A stretch of DNA of 64,000 nt, from NCBI RefSeq assembly GCF_003020125.1, contig NZ_PYFW01000001.1, positions 2,089,974 through 2,153,973 on the forward strand, in the 5' to 3' direction. Position 1 is the first letter of the stretch. The number at the start of each line of letters is the position of its first letter. Positions 53,025 through 63,340 of this stretch are shown one piece after another. The notes under the pieces are model-generated. The model searched no databases. It had not been told where the DNA came from and was given only the letters and a program-made list of their open reading frames with translations. A program made the position numbers and the translations under genes. This DNA is from Bradyrhizobium sp. MOS003 (GTDB lineage: Bacteria > Pseudomonadota > Alphaproteobacteria > Rhizobiales > Xanthobacteraceae).

Positions 53025-55535
53025 CTACTGCGACAGGCGCCGCGCCAGATAAGGCGCCGTCTTGCCGCCGGCTGTGGCGACCTGATCCGGCGTCCCCGAT
53101 GCGACGATGCGGCCGCCCTCGTCACCGGCGCCGGGGCCGAGATCGATGATCCAGTCGCTATGTGCCACGACGTCCATGTCGTGCTCGACCACGATCACGC
53201 TGTTGCCGGCATCGACGATCCGATCGAGCTGGGCGATCAGCCGCTCGACATCGCGCGGGTGAAGGCCCGTGGTCGGCTCGTCCAGGACATAGAGCGTGTG
53301 GCCGCGTTGCGGGCGCATCAGCTCGGTCGCCAGCTTGATCCGCTGCGCCTCGCCGCCGGACAGTTCGGTCGCGGACTGGCCGAGGCGGATATAGCCGAGA
53401 CCGACCTCGCGGACGACCGACAGCGACCGGTTCAGCGCGGCATCGTCGCGGAAGAAGTCGAAGGCCTCGTCGACGCGCATCGCCAGCACGTCCGCGATGG
53501 ATTGTCCGCGGATCTTCACCTCGAGCGTCTTGTCGTTGTAGCGCGCGCCCTTGCAGGTGGGGCAGGGCGCGTAGACGCTGGGCAGGAACAGCAACTCGAC
53601 GCAGACGAAGCCTTCGCCGTTGCAGGTGGCGCATCGCCCTTTCGCAACATTGAACGAGAAGCGTCCGGCATCGTAACGTCGGGACTTCGCCTGCGGCGTT
53701 GCCGCGAACAGTTTCCGGACATGGTCGAACAGACCGGTATAGGTCGCAAGATTGGATCGCGGCGTGCGGCCGATCGGCTTCTGGTCGACGACGACGAGAC
53801 GATTGATCTGGTCGAGTCCGGCAACGATCTTGCCGCCAAGCGTCTCGACCGTCGGTGCGAGGCTGTCGTCGTCCGTGTCGGTGGCGAGCGTATGGCCGAG
53901 ATGCGCGGCCACGGTCTCGACGAGGAATTGGCTGATCAGGCTCGACTTGCCGGACCCGGACACGCCGGTGATGCCGGCGATGACACCGAGCGGAATGTCG
54001 ACGTCGAGGTCACGCAGATTGTTGCGGATCACGCCCCTGAGCTTCAAATGTCCTTTCGGCGCGCGGCGCTGCGTCGGCAGCTTATTGCGCGGACGTGCGA
54101 GATAATGCGCGGTGTGCGATTGCTCGATGTCGCCGAGCCCCGCCGGCGGCCCGCTGTAGAGGATGAGCCCGCCGCCTTCGCCGGCCTCGGGCCCGACATC
54201 CACCAGCCAGTCAGCGTGTCTGATCACCTCGATCTCGTGCTCGACCACGAAGATGGAATTGCCGGCATGCTTCAGCCGGTCCAGCGCCCGCAGCAGCGCC
54301 TCGGTGTCGGCCGGGTGCAGACCTGCGGAGGGCTCGTCGAGCACGTAGACGACGCCGAACAGGTTGGAGCGGACCTGCGTCGCAAGACGCAAGCGCTGCA
54401 GCTCGCCCGGTGACAGCGTCGGGGTGCTGCGCTCGCAGGCGAGATAGCCGAGGCCGAGGTCGAGCAGGACGGCAAGGCGCGCCGACAGATCCTCACAGAT
54501 GCGCCGGGCGACGACGGCCTTCTCGGACTTGTCCGTCGAGGCCTTTGCAAACGGCCTGACCATCTCGTGCAGCTGCTTGAGCGGCAGATGCGACATCTCG
54601 GCGATGCTAAGCCCGGCGAACTTCACCTTGAGCGCCTCGGGCTTGAGCCTTGTGCCGTGGCAGGTCGGGCAGTCCCGTATGATCAAGAATTGCGCCACCC
54701 GGCGCTTCATCATCGCGCTCTCGGATTTGGCATAGGTCTGCATCACGTAGCGCCTGGCGCCGGTGAAGGTGCCCTGATAGCTCGGCTCCTCCTTGCGGCG
54801 CAGGGCGCGCTTGACCTCGGCGGCGTCGTAGCCGGCATAGACAGGCACGGTCGGCTGCTCATCCGTGAACAGGATCCAGTCGCGGTCCTTTTTCGGCAAC
54901 TCGCGCCAGGGCTTGTCGACGTCGTAGCCGAGCGTCGTCAGGATGTCCCGGAGGTTCTGGCCCTGCCAGGCACTCGGCCAGGCCGCGACGGCGCGCTCGC
55001 GGATGGTCTTGGTGTCGTCGGGCACCATTGATTTCTCGGTGACGTCGAGCATCCGGCCGATGCCGTGACAGGTCGGGCAGGCGCCCTCGGGCGTGTTCGG
55101 CGAGAACGACTCCGCATAGAGCATCGGCTGCCCGCGCGGGTAATCGCCGGCGCGCGAATAGAGCATCCTCAGCAGGTTCGAGATCGTGGTGACGCTGCCG
55201 ACCGACGACCGCGTCGTCGGCGAGCCCCGCTGCTGCTGGAGGGCGACAGCGGGCGGCAGGCCCTCGATGTCGTCGACCTCGGGGATCTGCATCTGGTGGA
55301 ACAGCCGCCGCGCATAGGGCGACACAGATTCCAGATAGCGCCGTTGCGCCTCGGCGTAGATCGTTCCAAAGGCGAGCGAGGATTTCCCCGAGCCCGACAC
55401 GCCCGTGAACACGACGAGGGCGTTGCGGGGAATGCGAACGTCGACGTTCCTGAGATTGTGCTCGCGCGCGCCGCGCACCCGCACGAAGCCGTCGTCCTGC
55501 ATCACGCTGTCGGGCCGTCCTGGTCGATCGTCCAT
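53025..55535 (-). CDS. UvrA2-type (DrrC-like) ABC ATPase
   Basis: An 836-residue UvrA homologue. It has two ATPase halves: first Walker [11 protein letters not shown] at 45-54, signature [12 protein letters not shown]; second [10 protein letters not shown], signature [12 protein letters not shown] and [12 protein letters not shown]. Four CxxC-type zinc motifs (CPTCHG, CPTCHG, CATCNG, CPTCKG) are kept. The ~120-residue UvrB-binding domain that normally follows the first [16 protein letters not shown] region is missing, as in UvrA2/DrrC proteins tied to resistance or accessory repair. ATG 55535 follows GGAGGCGCAAG. It probably handles DNA-binding drugs or unusual lesions. Confidence 0.92.
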   Translation of the reverse strand: MDDRPGRPDSVMQDDGFVRVRGAREHNLRNVDVRIPRNALVVFTGVSGSGKSSLAFGTIYAEAQRRYLESVSPYARRLFHQMQIPEVDDIEGLPPAVALQQQRGSPTTRSSVGSVTTISNLLRMLYSRAGDYPRGQPMLYAESFSPNTPEGACPTCHGIGRMLDVTEKSMVPDDTKTIRERAVAAWPSAWQGQNLRDILTTLGYDVDKPWRELPKKDRDWILFTDEQPTVPVYAGYDAAEVKRALRRKEEPSYQGTFTGARRYVMQTYAKSESAMMKRRVAQFLIIRDCPTCHGTRLKPEALKVKFAGLSIAEMSHLPLKQLHEMVRPFAKASTDKSEKAVVARRICEDLSARLAVLLDLGLGYLACERSTPTLSPGELQRLRLATQVRSNLFGVVYVLDEPSAGLHPADTEALLRALDRLKHAGNSIFVVEHEIEVIRHADWLVDVGPEAGEGGGLILYSGPPAGLGDIEQSHTAHYLARPRNKLPTQRRAPKGHLKLRGVIRNNLRDLDVDIPLGVIAGITGVSGSGKSSLISQFLVETVAAHLGHTLATDTDDDSLAPTVETLGGKIVAGLDQINRLVVVDQKPIGRTPRSNLATYTGLFDHVRKLFAATPQAKSRRYDAGRFSFNVAKGRCATCNGEGFVCVELLFLPSVYAPCPTCKGARYNDKTLEVKIRGQSIADVLAMRVDEAFDFFRDDAALNRSLSVVREVGLGYIRLGQSATELSGGEAQRIKLATELMRPQRGHTLYVLDEPTTGLHPRDVERLIAQLDRIVDAGNSVIVVEHDMDVVAHSDWIIDLGPGAGDEGGRIVASGTPDQVATAGGKTAPYLARRLSQ

Positions 55536-55695
55536 CTTGCGCCTCCAGCCCCCATCGGGGTAACGGCAAGATCGCAGGATGGGTCCTCTGATGCCAGCGC
55601 CGGTTACGCTTTGCACAAGGGGGAAGGCCCGCCGCGGTGTTGGCGGCGAGCCTAGCTGTATGGGTATGGGCTTCCGGCCTTCCGGCGTCGGCCAG

Positions 55696-56931
55696 CTATT
55701 GCGACAGCTTCACGAAGCTCGGAAACTTCAGCTTGCCCTCCGCGATCTTCTCCGGCCAGACCACCACCTGCTTGGAATCCTGCCACTGGAAGACGAGACC
55801 GGTCACGGAGCCGGGTCCTGACTTGATGCCGTGGGTGAACTCGTCGTTCTTGCCGTAGAACTGGATCTGGCCGATCGTGCCCTCGTAATCGGTTTTCTCG
55901 AGTTCGGTGACCATCTTGTCGGGATCGGTCGAGCCGGCGCGCTTGATCGCGTCTGTGATCATGTAGACCTCGTCATAAGCGGTATAGCCGGTGTAGGCCG
56001 GGGGGCTGCCGAACTTTGCCTTGAAGGCTGCTGCAAACGGCTTGGTCTTCGAGGTCACCGCGACATCCGGAGTGGCCACCGCGAGCGACGGGATACCGTC
56101 GGCGGCGCCATTGGTGTCCTTCCAGAAGGTCGGGCTCAGCGCCTGCGCGCTGATGCCGAACATTGGGATCGGCACCTGCTGATTCTTCCACTGTACGGTC
56201 GGCTGCACCCCGACATGCGAGATGCCGGTGACGATCACGTCCGGCTTCTTGCCCTCGATGTTGTTGAAGATCGGCGTGAAGTCGGTGGTATCGGGCGAGA
56301 AGCGCACGTGCTCGACCACCTTGAGGCCCGCCTTCGGCAGGCAGGCCTCGTAGCCGACGTCCAGCGGCTTGGTCCAGGCGGCGTCCTCGCTCATGATCGC
56401 GACCGTCTTGAACTTGAGCTTGTCGACCAGCAGTTCCTTGGCGGCGTCGCAGACGAGCTGGGCCTGGGCTGCCGAAGTCAGATAGCCGTGGAAGGTGTAC
56501 TTGTTCTTCTCGTAGTCGTTGTGGATCGCCTTGGTGATTTCGTTCGATGCCGCCCCCGGCGTGATCAGCGGCATCTTCAACCGTGCCGCCCAGGGCTCCA
56601 GCGCCAGCACGACCTCCGAGATGTAGCTCGCGATCACCGCCGACACCTTGTCCTCGCTTACCGCGCGCTGGAAGGCGCGCACCGAATCGGCCGACGAGCT
56701 CTTGTTGTCGTAGGTGACGATCTCGACTTTTCGGCCGAGGATGCCGCCCTTGGCGTTGATCTCGTCGGCCGCGATCTGCGCCCCGCCCGGCGTCGCGGCA
56801 CCGGCGATCGACTGCACCTCGGCGACGACGCCGATCTTGATCGGATCGTTCGATTGCGCATAGGCGGGCGAGGCAAGGCAAAGAGCCAGCGCGGACGCGA
56901 GGACGCTGCTGCTCGGAAAAGATGGTCGCAT
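55696..56931 (-). CDS. LivK-type ABC substrate-binding protein, distal copy (system 2)
   Basis: A 411-residue periplasmic protein (signal peptide ending SPAYAQ) at the end of the second liv operon. Its mature start (IKIGVVAEVQSIAGA) and long segments such as MSEDAAWTKPLDVGYE and HVGVQPTVQWKNQQVPIPMFGI match the proximal copy at 60362 very closely, so they are recent paralogues. It follows the fused ATPase gene by 39 bp. Confidence 0.93.
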   Translation of the reverse strand: MRPSFPSSSVLASALALCLASPAYAQSNDPIKIGVVAEVQSIAGAATPGGAQIAADEINAKGGILGRKVEIVTYDNKSSSADSVRAFQRAVSEDKVSAVIASYISEVVLALEPWAARLKMPLITPGAASNEITKAIHNDYEKNKYTFHGYLTSAAQAQLVCDAAKELLVDKLKFKTVAIMSEDAAWTKPLDVGYEACLPKAGLKVVEHVRFSPDTTDFTPIFNNIEGKKPDVIVTGISHVGVQPTVQWKNQQVPIPMFGISAQALSPTFWKDTNGAADGIPSLAVATPDVAVTSKTKPFAAAFKAKFGSPPAYTGYTAYDEVYMITDAIKRAGSTDPDKMVTELEKTDYEGTIGQIQFYGKNDEFTHGIKSGPGSVTGLVFQWQDSKQVVVWPEKIAEGKLKFPSFVKLSQ

Positions 56932-56970
56932 GGTCGTTTCCCTTTCTATGCTTCTTGTGGTGTCGAAGAC

Positions 56971-58452
56971 TTACAGAAAATCAGCGCCGGCCTCGCTTGC
57001 GAAGCGGCCGGGGTCGCCCTCCCAGACGATCCGCGCGTGCTCGAGCACGTAGACGCGGTCGGCATGCGGCAGCGCGAATGTAACGTTCTGCTCGCCAAGC
57101 AGGACAGTGATCGATGTGGTCTGTCGCAGCCTCGTCAGCGCCTTGGACAATTGCTCGAGTATGACGGGCGCAAGGCCCAGCGTCGGCTCGTCCAGGATCA
57201 GGATCTGCGGCTGCATCATCAGCGCGCGACCGATCGCCAGCATCTGCTGCTCGCCGCCGGAAAGCGTCTGTGCCATCTGGCCCTGCCTTTCCTTCAGGAT
57301 CGGGAACAGCTCGAATAGCCAGGCAAGCTGGGTGGCGCGCTGGTCATCGGACAGATGCTGGCCGCCGAGATCGAGGTTTTCCCGCACGCTCATCTCGCCG
57401 AACAGCTCGCGCGACTCAGGACACTGAACGAGGCCGCTGCGCGCGATCCTGGCCGGGCTGGTGCCGCGCAGCTTCTCGCCGCCGCGCACGATCTCGCCGC
57501 TATAGGGCAGGAAGCCGGAGATGGTGTTGAACAGCGTGGTCTTGCCGGCGCCGTTGAGGCCTACGATCGAGACGAACTCGCCCTCGTGGACGTGGATCGA
57601 GACGTTCTCCAGCGCCTGCGCCTTGCCATAGAACACGCTCACATTCTCGACCTGGAGCAGCGGCACCTTGTCCTTGAAGCTGGTCTCGGGCCGCGCATGG
57701 GTCTCGATCGCGCCGCCGAGATAAACCCGGCGCACGGTCTCGTTCTTCATCACGTCCTCGGCCTTGCCGGTGACGATCTCCTCGCCGAGATACATCGCGA
57801 GCACGCGGTCGACGAGTGCCGCGACGCTCTTGACGTTGTGATCGACCAGCATCACCGCGCGGCCCTCGTCGCGGAAGCTGCGGATCAGGTCGGAGAAGAC
57901 GTCGACCTCGGCGCGCGTCAGGCCGGCGAACGGCTCGTCCACCAGCACGACCTTGGGATCGCGTGCGATCGCTTTCGCAAGCTCGAGCCGGCGCAGGTCC
58001 GCGAAGGGCAGCGTCGGCGGGCGGCGGTGCATCACGTCGCCTAGCCCGACGCGTTCGGCGATCCATTTGGCGCGCTCGACAAGCGCCTTGTCAGGAAACA
58101 GCATGAACAGACTATCCGGCAGCAACGCGACCAGGATGTTCTCCAGCACCGTCTGCCGGTTCAGCGGCCGGGAGTGCTGGAACACCATGCCAAAACCCTT
58201 GCGCGCGATCTTGTGCGCCGGCAGGCCGGCGACGTTTTCGCCCTCGAAGATCACCTCGCCCGCGGTCGGACGCTCGATCCCCATCACGCTCTTCATCGCG
58301 GTCGATTTGCCCGAGCCGTTGGGGCCGATCAGGCCGAAGATCTCGCCGCTGTTGACCTCGAAGCCGAGGTTCTTCACCGCGGTCAAGCCGCCGAAGCGCT
58401 TGGTCAGGCCGCGGACTTCGAGCACGGGCCGGTTTGAAAGCCTCATATCCAT
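56971..58452 (-). CDS. Fused LivG-LivF ABC ATPase (system 2)
   Basis: A 493-residue protein joining both ATPases of a branched-chain-type importer. Domain 1 (residues ~8-250): Walker A GPNGSGKSTA near 42, signature replaced by LPFADLRRLELAKA, Walker B KVVLVDEPFAGLT. Domain 2 (~270-493): Walker A GLNGAGKTTL, signature LSGGEQQMLAIGRALM, Walker B ILILDEPTLGLAP. The linker (~250-268) contains ETHARPETSFKDKVP. ATG 58452 overlaps the permease stop in ATGA. Fusion fixes a 1:1 ratio; only domain 2 keeps a canonical signature. Confidence 0.93.
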   Translation of the reverse strand: MDMRLSNRPVLEVRGLTKRFGGLTAVKNLGFEVNSGEIFGLIGPNGSGKSTAMKSVMGIERPTAGEVIFEGENVAGLPAHKIARKGFGMVFQHSRPLNRQTVLENILVALLPDSLFMLFPDKALVERAKWIAERVGLGDVMHRRPPTLPFADLRRLELAKAIARDPKVVLVDEPFAGLTRAEVDVFSDLIRSFRDEGRAVMLVDHNVKSVAALVDRVLAMYLGEEIVTGKAEDVMKNETVRRVYLGGAIETHARPETSFKDKVPLLQVENVSVFYGKAQALENVSIHVHEGEFVSIVGLNGAGKTTLFNTISGFLPYSGEIVRGGEKLRGTSPARIARSGLVQCPESRELFGEMSVRENLDLGGQHLSDDQRATQLAWLFELFPILKERQGQMAQTLSGGEQQMLAIGRALMMQPQILILDEPTLGLAPVILEQLSKALTRLRQTTSITVLLGEQNVTFALPHADRVYVLEHARIVWEGDPGRFASEAGADFL

Positions 58453-59378
58453 CACGAACGCGCCTCGCGCGAGAGGGCCGCCCCGAGGAAGCCGCCGGGG
58501 AAGAACAGCACGACGAGGAGTGCCACCGCCGAGACGATGAAGGTTGCGAGCTCGCCGGTCGGCCGCAGGAACTCGCCGGCGACGATCAGGAAGATCGCCC
58601 CCAATGCTGCTCCGAGCACCGTGCGCCGGCCGCCGAGCACGGCCGAGACGATCACGTTGACGCCGACCGCGACGTCGACGACGGTGCCGACCGAGGCGGT
58701 GCCGAAATAGAACACCAGCAGCGCGCCCGACAGGCCCGAGAAGAACGCGGAGACGACGAAGGCGGCGAGCTTGTGCTTGACGATGTTGAAGCCGAGCGCG
58801 CCCGCCTGCACCGGGTCCTGGCCGCTCGCCTGCAGTACGAGACCGATCGGCGATTGCGACAGGCCATAGAGGATGGCCGCCGAAATCGTCATGAAGCCGA
58901 GCGCGATCCAGTAATTGGTGCCGGCATCAATGCTGATGACATCGGGAATGGTGAGCCCGATCTCGCCGCCGGTGAGGTCGGCGAACACGACGATGAAGTT
59001 TTGCAGCATCAGCACGGCGACCAGCGTGGTCAGGCCGAAATAGGGCCCGCGCACGCGCAACGCCGGCAGCGCCAGCACGAGGCCGGCGATGACTGAGGCA
59101 GAGGCGCCGAGCACGATGCAGAGATAGACCGACCAGCCGAACTGGGCATTGAGGATGCCGGCGGTGTAGGCGCCGACACCGATCAGGAAAGTCGGCCCGA
59201 AATTCACTTCGCCTGCGAAGCCGAACAACAGGTCCCAGGCCATTGCGAACACGCCGAAATAGAAGGCGACGGTCAACAGCCCCAGCACGTAGCCGGAGAC
59301 GTAGAGCGGCAGCGTTGACGCAATGACGATCAGGACGAGCGAGATGAAGAACAGGCGCGAGGTGAAGAAATTGGACAT
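58452..59378 (-). CDS. LivM-type ABC permease (system 2)
   Basis: A 308-residue BPD_transp_2 permease with about nine helices, shorter than LivM of system 1. FAGEVNFGPTFLIGVGAYTAG and the coupling region SQSPIGLVLQASGQDPVQAGALGF are typical. It starts next to the livH stop and ends overlapping the fused ATPase gene. Confidence 0.92.
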   Translation of the reverse strand: MSNFFTSRLFFISLVLIVIASTLPLYVSGYVLGLLTVAFYFGVFAMAWDLLFGFAGEVNFGPTFLIGVGAYTAGILNAQFGWSVYLCIVLGASASVIAGLVLALPALRVRGPYFGLTTLVAVLMLQNFIVVFADLTGGEIGLTIPDVISIDAGTNYWIALGFMTISAAILYGLSQSPIGLVLQASGQDPVQAGALGFNIVKHKLAAFVVSAFFSGLSGALLVFYFGTASVGTVVDVAVGVNVIVSAVLGGRRTVLGAALGAIFLIVAGEFLRPTGELATFIVSAVALLVVLFFPGGFLGAALSREARS

Positions 59379-59379
59379 C

Positions 59380-60255
59380 TCAGCGCCTCCCCAGAAGGCC
59401 CTGGGGCCGGATGTACATCACGAAGACGAGCAGCAGCAGCGCCGGGATGGTGCGATAGGCCGGCGAGACCAGGTAGGCCGTCAGCGTCTCGAGATAGCCC
59501 ACCACGAAGGCGGCGATCAGCGAACCGGAGACGCTGCCAAGGCCGCCGAGCACGACGATGGAGAACGCGCTCGCGGTCAGCGGGCCGACACTGTATGAGC
59601 TGACGCCAAGGAACATGCCGAGCAGCACGCCGGCGATGCCGGCGAGGATGCCGTAGATCGCCCATACCACGATGTAGATGTTGGTGAGTTCCAGCCCCAG
59701 CAGGGTGACGCCGCGCGGATTCATCGAGGCCGCCAGCACAGCCTTGCCGGTGCGGGTGCGGTTCACCAGGAGCCACAGCAGCGCGATGACGAGGCAGCAG
59801 ACGATCGCCGTGAAGATTTCGTTCTTCGGGGTACGAACGCCGAGGATCTCGACGACGCCTTCGACGATCGGCAGCACGGTCTTGGCGTTGTTCGTGAAGA
59901 AATAGGCGATCACCTCCTGGATCATGATCCCCCAGAGCAGGGTGCCAGTGAGAACGAAGATCTCCTTCTCCTCATTGGGAATGCGGCGTGAGGCCTGGAT
60001 CGGCTTCACCACCGCGAAGTAGGTGGCGAACGCAGTGAGGAGGGCCACGCCGACGCCGATCAGCGCGCCGGCATAGGTTCCGACATTGAGCACGCTGGCT
60101 GCAGCCCACGCCGCCACCGCCGCCGCGACCATGATGGCGCCGTGGGAGAGGTTGAGCACGCCGGAGACGCCGAAAATCAGGGTGAAACCCGTGGCGCCGA
60201 GCGCATAGAGAGCGCTGATGGCAAAGCCATCGATCAGGATCTGGAAGACTCGCAT
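59380..60255 (-). CDS. LivH-type ABC permease (system 2)
   Basis: A 291-residue permease with about eight helices: GFTLIFGVSGVLNLSHGAIM is the hallmark region, and NRTRTGKAVLAASMNPRGVTLLGL the coupling loop. ATG 60255 gives the usual N-terminus; the in-frame sequence upstream is not coding-like, though its ribosome site is weak. It lies 106 bp downstream of livK, with a strong hairpin in between. Confidence 0.9.
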   Translation of the reverse strand: MRVFQILIDGFAISALYALGATGFTLIFGVSGVLNLSHGAIMVAAAVAAWAAASVLNVGTYAGALIGVGVALLTAFATYFAVVKPIQASRRIPNEEKEIFVLTGTLLWGIMIQEVIAYFFTNNAKTVLPIVEGVVEILGVRTPKNEIFTAIVCCLVIALLWLLVNRTRTGKAVLAASMNPRGVTLLGLELTNIYIVVWAIYGILAGIAGVLLGMFLGVSSYSVGPLTASAFSIVVLGGLGSVSGSLIAAFVVGYLETLTAYLVSPAYRTIPALLLLVFVMYIRPQGLLGRR

Positions 60256-60324
60256 TGATGATTGGCCGCGTGGCAGCTGGCTGCCGCTATGAGGAATGGT
60301 GCGGCGGAGGCGCCGCAAGCGGAA

Positions 60325-60349
60325 GCTCCCGGGAGACCGCCCCGGGAGC
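60325..60349 (-). promoter_or_regulatory. Intercistronic hairpin after livK (system 2)
   Basis: GCTCCCGGG (60325-60333) and CCCGGGAGC (60341-60349) form a perfect 9 bp stem with a 7-base loop, 13 bp after the livK stop and 70 bp before the livH start. There is no T-run, so it more likely slows 3' decay of the livK message or limits read-through than acts as a complete terminator. Confidence 0.6.
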
Positions 60350-60361
60350 ATGTCCTGACGG

Positions 60362-61606
60362 CTAGTTGCTGAGCTTGATGAAGCTCGGGAACTTGATGTC
60401 GACCTTGGCGACCTCCTTCGGCCAAACCGCGCTCTGCTTGCCGTCCTGCCATTGCAGCATCAGGCCGGTGATCAGGCCCTTGCCGTACTTGATCGAGTGG
60501 GTGAAGGGATCGTCCTTGCCGTAGAACTGGACGCGGCCGATGGTGCCTTCCCAGTCGGTCTTTTCGAGCGCATCGACCAGCTTGTCGGCGTCAGTCGAGC
60601 CCGCGCGCTTCACCGCATCGGCGATGTAGTACACTTCGTCGTAGGCGGTGTAGCCTGCATAGGACGGATAGTTGCCGAACTTCTTCTTGAAATTCTCCGC
60701 GAACGGTACCGATTTCGGTGTCACCGCGACGCCGGGACCGGAGACGCCCTGATAGAGCACGCCTTCGGCAGCCTGGTTGGTGTCCTTGCCGAACGTCTCG
60801 TTGGTCGCCTGCGAGGAGATGCCGAACATCGGGATCGGTACCTGCTGGTTCTTCCACTGTACCGTCGGCTGCACGCCGACATGCGAAATGCCGGTGATGA
60901 TCACGTCGGGCTTGGAGCCTTCGATCTTGTTGAAGATCGGGGTGAAGTCGGTGGTGTCGGGCGAGAACCGGATGTGGTCGAGGACCTTCAACCCGATCTT
61001 GGGCAGGCACTCCTCGTAGCCGACGTCGAGCGGCTTGGTCCAGGCGGCGTCCTCGCTCATGATGACCGCCGACTTCATGTGCATCTTCTCGACCAGCAGG
61101 TCTTTCGCGGCGTCGCACACGGACAGCGCCAGCGCGGCCGAGGTCAGATAGCCATGGAAGGTGTACTTGTTCTTGGCGTAGTCGGCGTGGACGCTCTTGC
61201 TGATCTCGTTTGAGGCGGCGCCCGGGGTGACGAACGGTGTCTTCAGCCGCGAAGCCCAGGGCTCCAGCGCCAGCACGACCTCGCTGATGTAGCTGGCGAT
61301 CACCGCGTTGACCTTGTCCTCGTTCACTGCACGTTGAAACGCACGTACAGAATCCGCGGACGAGGAGTGATTGTCGTAGGAGACGATCTCGATCTTGCGG
61401 CCGTCGACGCCGCCGCTCGCGTTGATCTCGTCGGCGGCGAGCTGCGCCGCCTGGGGTATGGAGGCGCCGGCGATCGCCTGGGCCTCCGCGATCACGCCGA
61501 TCCGGATCGGATCAGCTGCAAACGCCGCGCTTGATGTCGCCAGCACCGCACTTGTCGCGGCCAAACCGAGCGTCATTCGCAATGCAACAGAGAGTGCATT
61601 ATTCAT
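60362..61606 (-). CDS. LivK-type ABC substrate-binding protein, proximal copy (system 2)
   Basis: A 414-residue periplasmic protein with a signal peptide (ending AAFAADP). It is the first gene of the operon and paralogous to the distal copy at 55696 (shared DEINA, YTFHGYLTSAA and WKNQQVPIPMFGI segments). Mature start DPIRIGVIAEAQAIAGASIP. The order K-H-M-GF-K, with both binding proteins flanking one importer, is unusual. Ligand unknown; short peptides, amino acids or aromatic acids are possible. Confidence 0.93.
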   Translation of the reverse strand: MNNALSVALRMTLGLAATSAVLATSSAAFAADPIRIGVIAEAQAIAGASIPQAAQLAADEINASGGVDGRKIEIVSYDNHSSSADSVRAFQRAVNEDKVNAVIASYISEVVLALEPWASRLKTPFVTPGAASNEISKSVHADYAKNKYTFHGYLTSAALALSVCDAAKDLLVEKMHMKSAVIMSEDAAWTKPLDVGYEECLPKIGLKVLDHIRFSPDTTDFTPIFNKIEGSKPDVIITGISHVGVQPTVQWKNQQVPIPMFGISSQATNETFGKDTNQAAEGVLYQGVSGPGVAVTPKSVPFAENFKKKFGNYPSYAGYTAYDEVYYIADAVKRAGSTDADKLVDALEKTDWEGTIGRVQFYGKDDPFTHSIKYGKGLITGLMLQWQDGKQSAVWPKEVAKVDIKFPSFIKLSN

Positions 61607-61823
61607 TTTGTTCTCTCCCTTTTAACAGGCCTCTGGTGAGCCATTATGTCGCAACTATAGCGGCGAGGGAGTTCTCGGCAAGTGAAACCGCGTTCATGAT
61701 CGTGAGAGCGGGACTAAAGTCTAGCGCCTGAACAAATTGCGGGCAGTCTTTGTCACTTCATCTTCAGCGCGAGAAAAACCGCGCCGCGGAACCAGGGGTC
61801 GACATGCGATGGATATGAAATGT

Positions 61824-61851
61824 CGAGGGCGTCGTGATGCCGACGCCCTCG
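61824..61851 (-). terminator. Hairpin after SMP-30-like gene
   Basis: CGAGGGCGTC (61824-61833) and GACGCCCTCG (61842-61851) pair perfectly over 10 bp with an 8-base loop, 15 bp after the stop at 61866. Only a short T-rich stretch (ATTTCAT) follows on the reverse strand, so it is a moderate terminator candidate. Confidence 0.5.
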
Positions 61852-61865
61852 ATGATGCCTTGCGC

Positions 61866-63119
61866 TCAACCCGGGCCCGCGCCTTGCGTTGCGGTGAACA
61901 CCGCGTAGAGCGACTGGCTCGCGGCCATGAACAGGCGGTTGCGCTTGGGGCCGCCGAAGGTGATGTTTCCGCAGACTTCCGGCAGACGGATGCGGCCGAG
62001 CAGCTTGCCTTCCGGTGACCATACCGTCACGCCGCTGTAGCCGACTGCGCGCCCGGCATTGCTGGACGCCCAGACATTGCCATTGACGTCGCAGCGCAAG
62101 CCGTCGGGTCCGCATTTGACGCCGTCGATCACGCAGTCGCTGAACCTCTTGCCGTTGGACAGCTTGTTGTCGGCGCCGACGTCGAACACGAAGATATCGC
62201 CTTTGCCGCCCGCGCCGGTGTCGCCCGGTCCCTTGCCGGTCGAGGCGACGTAGAGCTTCTTGTAGTCGGGCGAGAAGCACAGGCCGTTCGGGTCCGGTAC
62301 CTGCTCCTCGGTCACGACGAGATCGATGCGGCCCGACGGGTCGATGCGATAGCAATTGGTCGGCAGCTTGCGCTTGCCCGGTGTGAAACCGGCCGGCTGT
62401 CCGATCCGCGGATTGAGCTTGCCGCCGGCATTGCTCGGTCCGCCCGCCACATCGGGCTCGCCTTCATAGAGCTGACCGCCATAGGGCGGATCGGTGAACC
62501 AGTAGCTGCCGTCGGGATGCGCGACGACGTCGTTCGGCGAGTTCAGCTTCTTGCCTTGATAGGAGTCAGCTAGCACGGTGGCGGTGCCGTCATGTTCGTA
62601 ACGCGTCACCCGGCGGGTCAGATGCTCGCAGGAGAGCTGGCGGCCCTGGAAGTCAAAGGAGTTGCCGTTGGAATTGTTGGAAGGCGTGCGAAACACGCTG
62701 ACGCGGCCGTCGTCCTCGCTCCAGCGCATCTGCCGGTTGTTGGGAATGTCGCTCCACAACAGATATCTTCCTTGCGCGCTCCACGCGGGGCCCTCGGCCC
62801 ACAGCACGCCGGTGTAGAGACGCGTGATCGCGGTGTTGGGCTGCGCGAGATCGTTGAAGGCGGGATCGACTGCGATGATGTCGGGATCCCAGAAATAAGT
62901 GGTCGGCGCGCCGCGGGGGCCGAAATCACGCGGCGGGGTGGTGATGGTGGTCGGCGGTGCGGCGGGTCCGGTCTGGGCCAGCGCAGGGCCAGCCCCCGTC
63001 ACGGTGGCGACGGCGCCGAGCGCAAGCCCCCGGACAAGTGTACGTCGTGAAAGCGCAGCATCCTGCTCACGCTGCGCGTGGTCACGAGCCGCTGGCTCAC
63101 CCCTCTCCTGGCGTGTCAT
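61866..63119 (-). CDS. Secreted SMP-30/gluconolactonase/LRE-like protein
   Basis: A 417-residue exported protein with a Tat-type signal: SRRTLVRGLALGAVATVTG. The body is a six-bladed SMP-30 propeller with LWAEGPAWSAQGRYLLWSD and CGPDGLRCDVNGNVWASS (DGLxxDxxGN). Members are calcium- or zinc-dependent lactonases acting on sugar lactones in the periplasm. ATG 63119 follows GGGAGGACGCG; a larger open frame upstream is not coding. A hairpin terminator lies downstream and the liv system 2 operon follows. Confidence 0.9.
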   Translation of the reverse strand: MTRQERGEPAARDHAQREQDAALSRRTLVRGLALGAVATVTGAGPALAQTGPAAPPTTITTPPRDFGPRGAPTTYFWDPDIIAVDPAFNDLAQPNTAITRLYTGVLWAEGPAWSAQGRYLLWSDIPNNRQMRWSEDDGRVSVFRTPSNNSNGNSFDFQGRQLSCEHLTRRVTRYEHDGTATVLADSYQGKKLNSPNDVVAHPDGSYWFTDPPYGGQLYEGEPDVAGGPSNAGGKLNPRIGQPAGFTPGKRKLPTNCYRIDPSGRIDLVVTEEQVPDPNGLCFSPDYKKLYVASTGKGPGDTGAGGKGDIFVFDVGADNKLSNGKRFSDCVIDGVKCGPDGLRCDVNGNVWASSNAGRAVGYSGVTVWSPEGKLLGRIRLPEVCGNITFGGPKRNRLFMAASQSLYAVFTATQGAGPG

Positions 63120-63340
63120 CGCGTCCTCCCAATGATGTTCGCTGACCGGTTGATCCGGCCGAGCGGAAGCGGAGGTTAATCCGGTCCGCCGCCGGTTGCG
63201 AGAGGAATAGAAATCTTCCGTGCGGTTGTGAGCCGCAATGTCGTCATATTCGAATGCGCCGGAGAAAAAGCCGTGTCTAAGCCATGATTTCGCGCGGATT
63301 GCCACGCAAGAACCGGCCGGGCAGATGCACGGAGTTGAAT

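Noticed and set aside
52920..54413. 497-codon forward open frame opposite the UvrA2 gene
   Set aside because: Antisense shadow; the reverse frame has all UvrA motifs.
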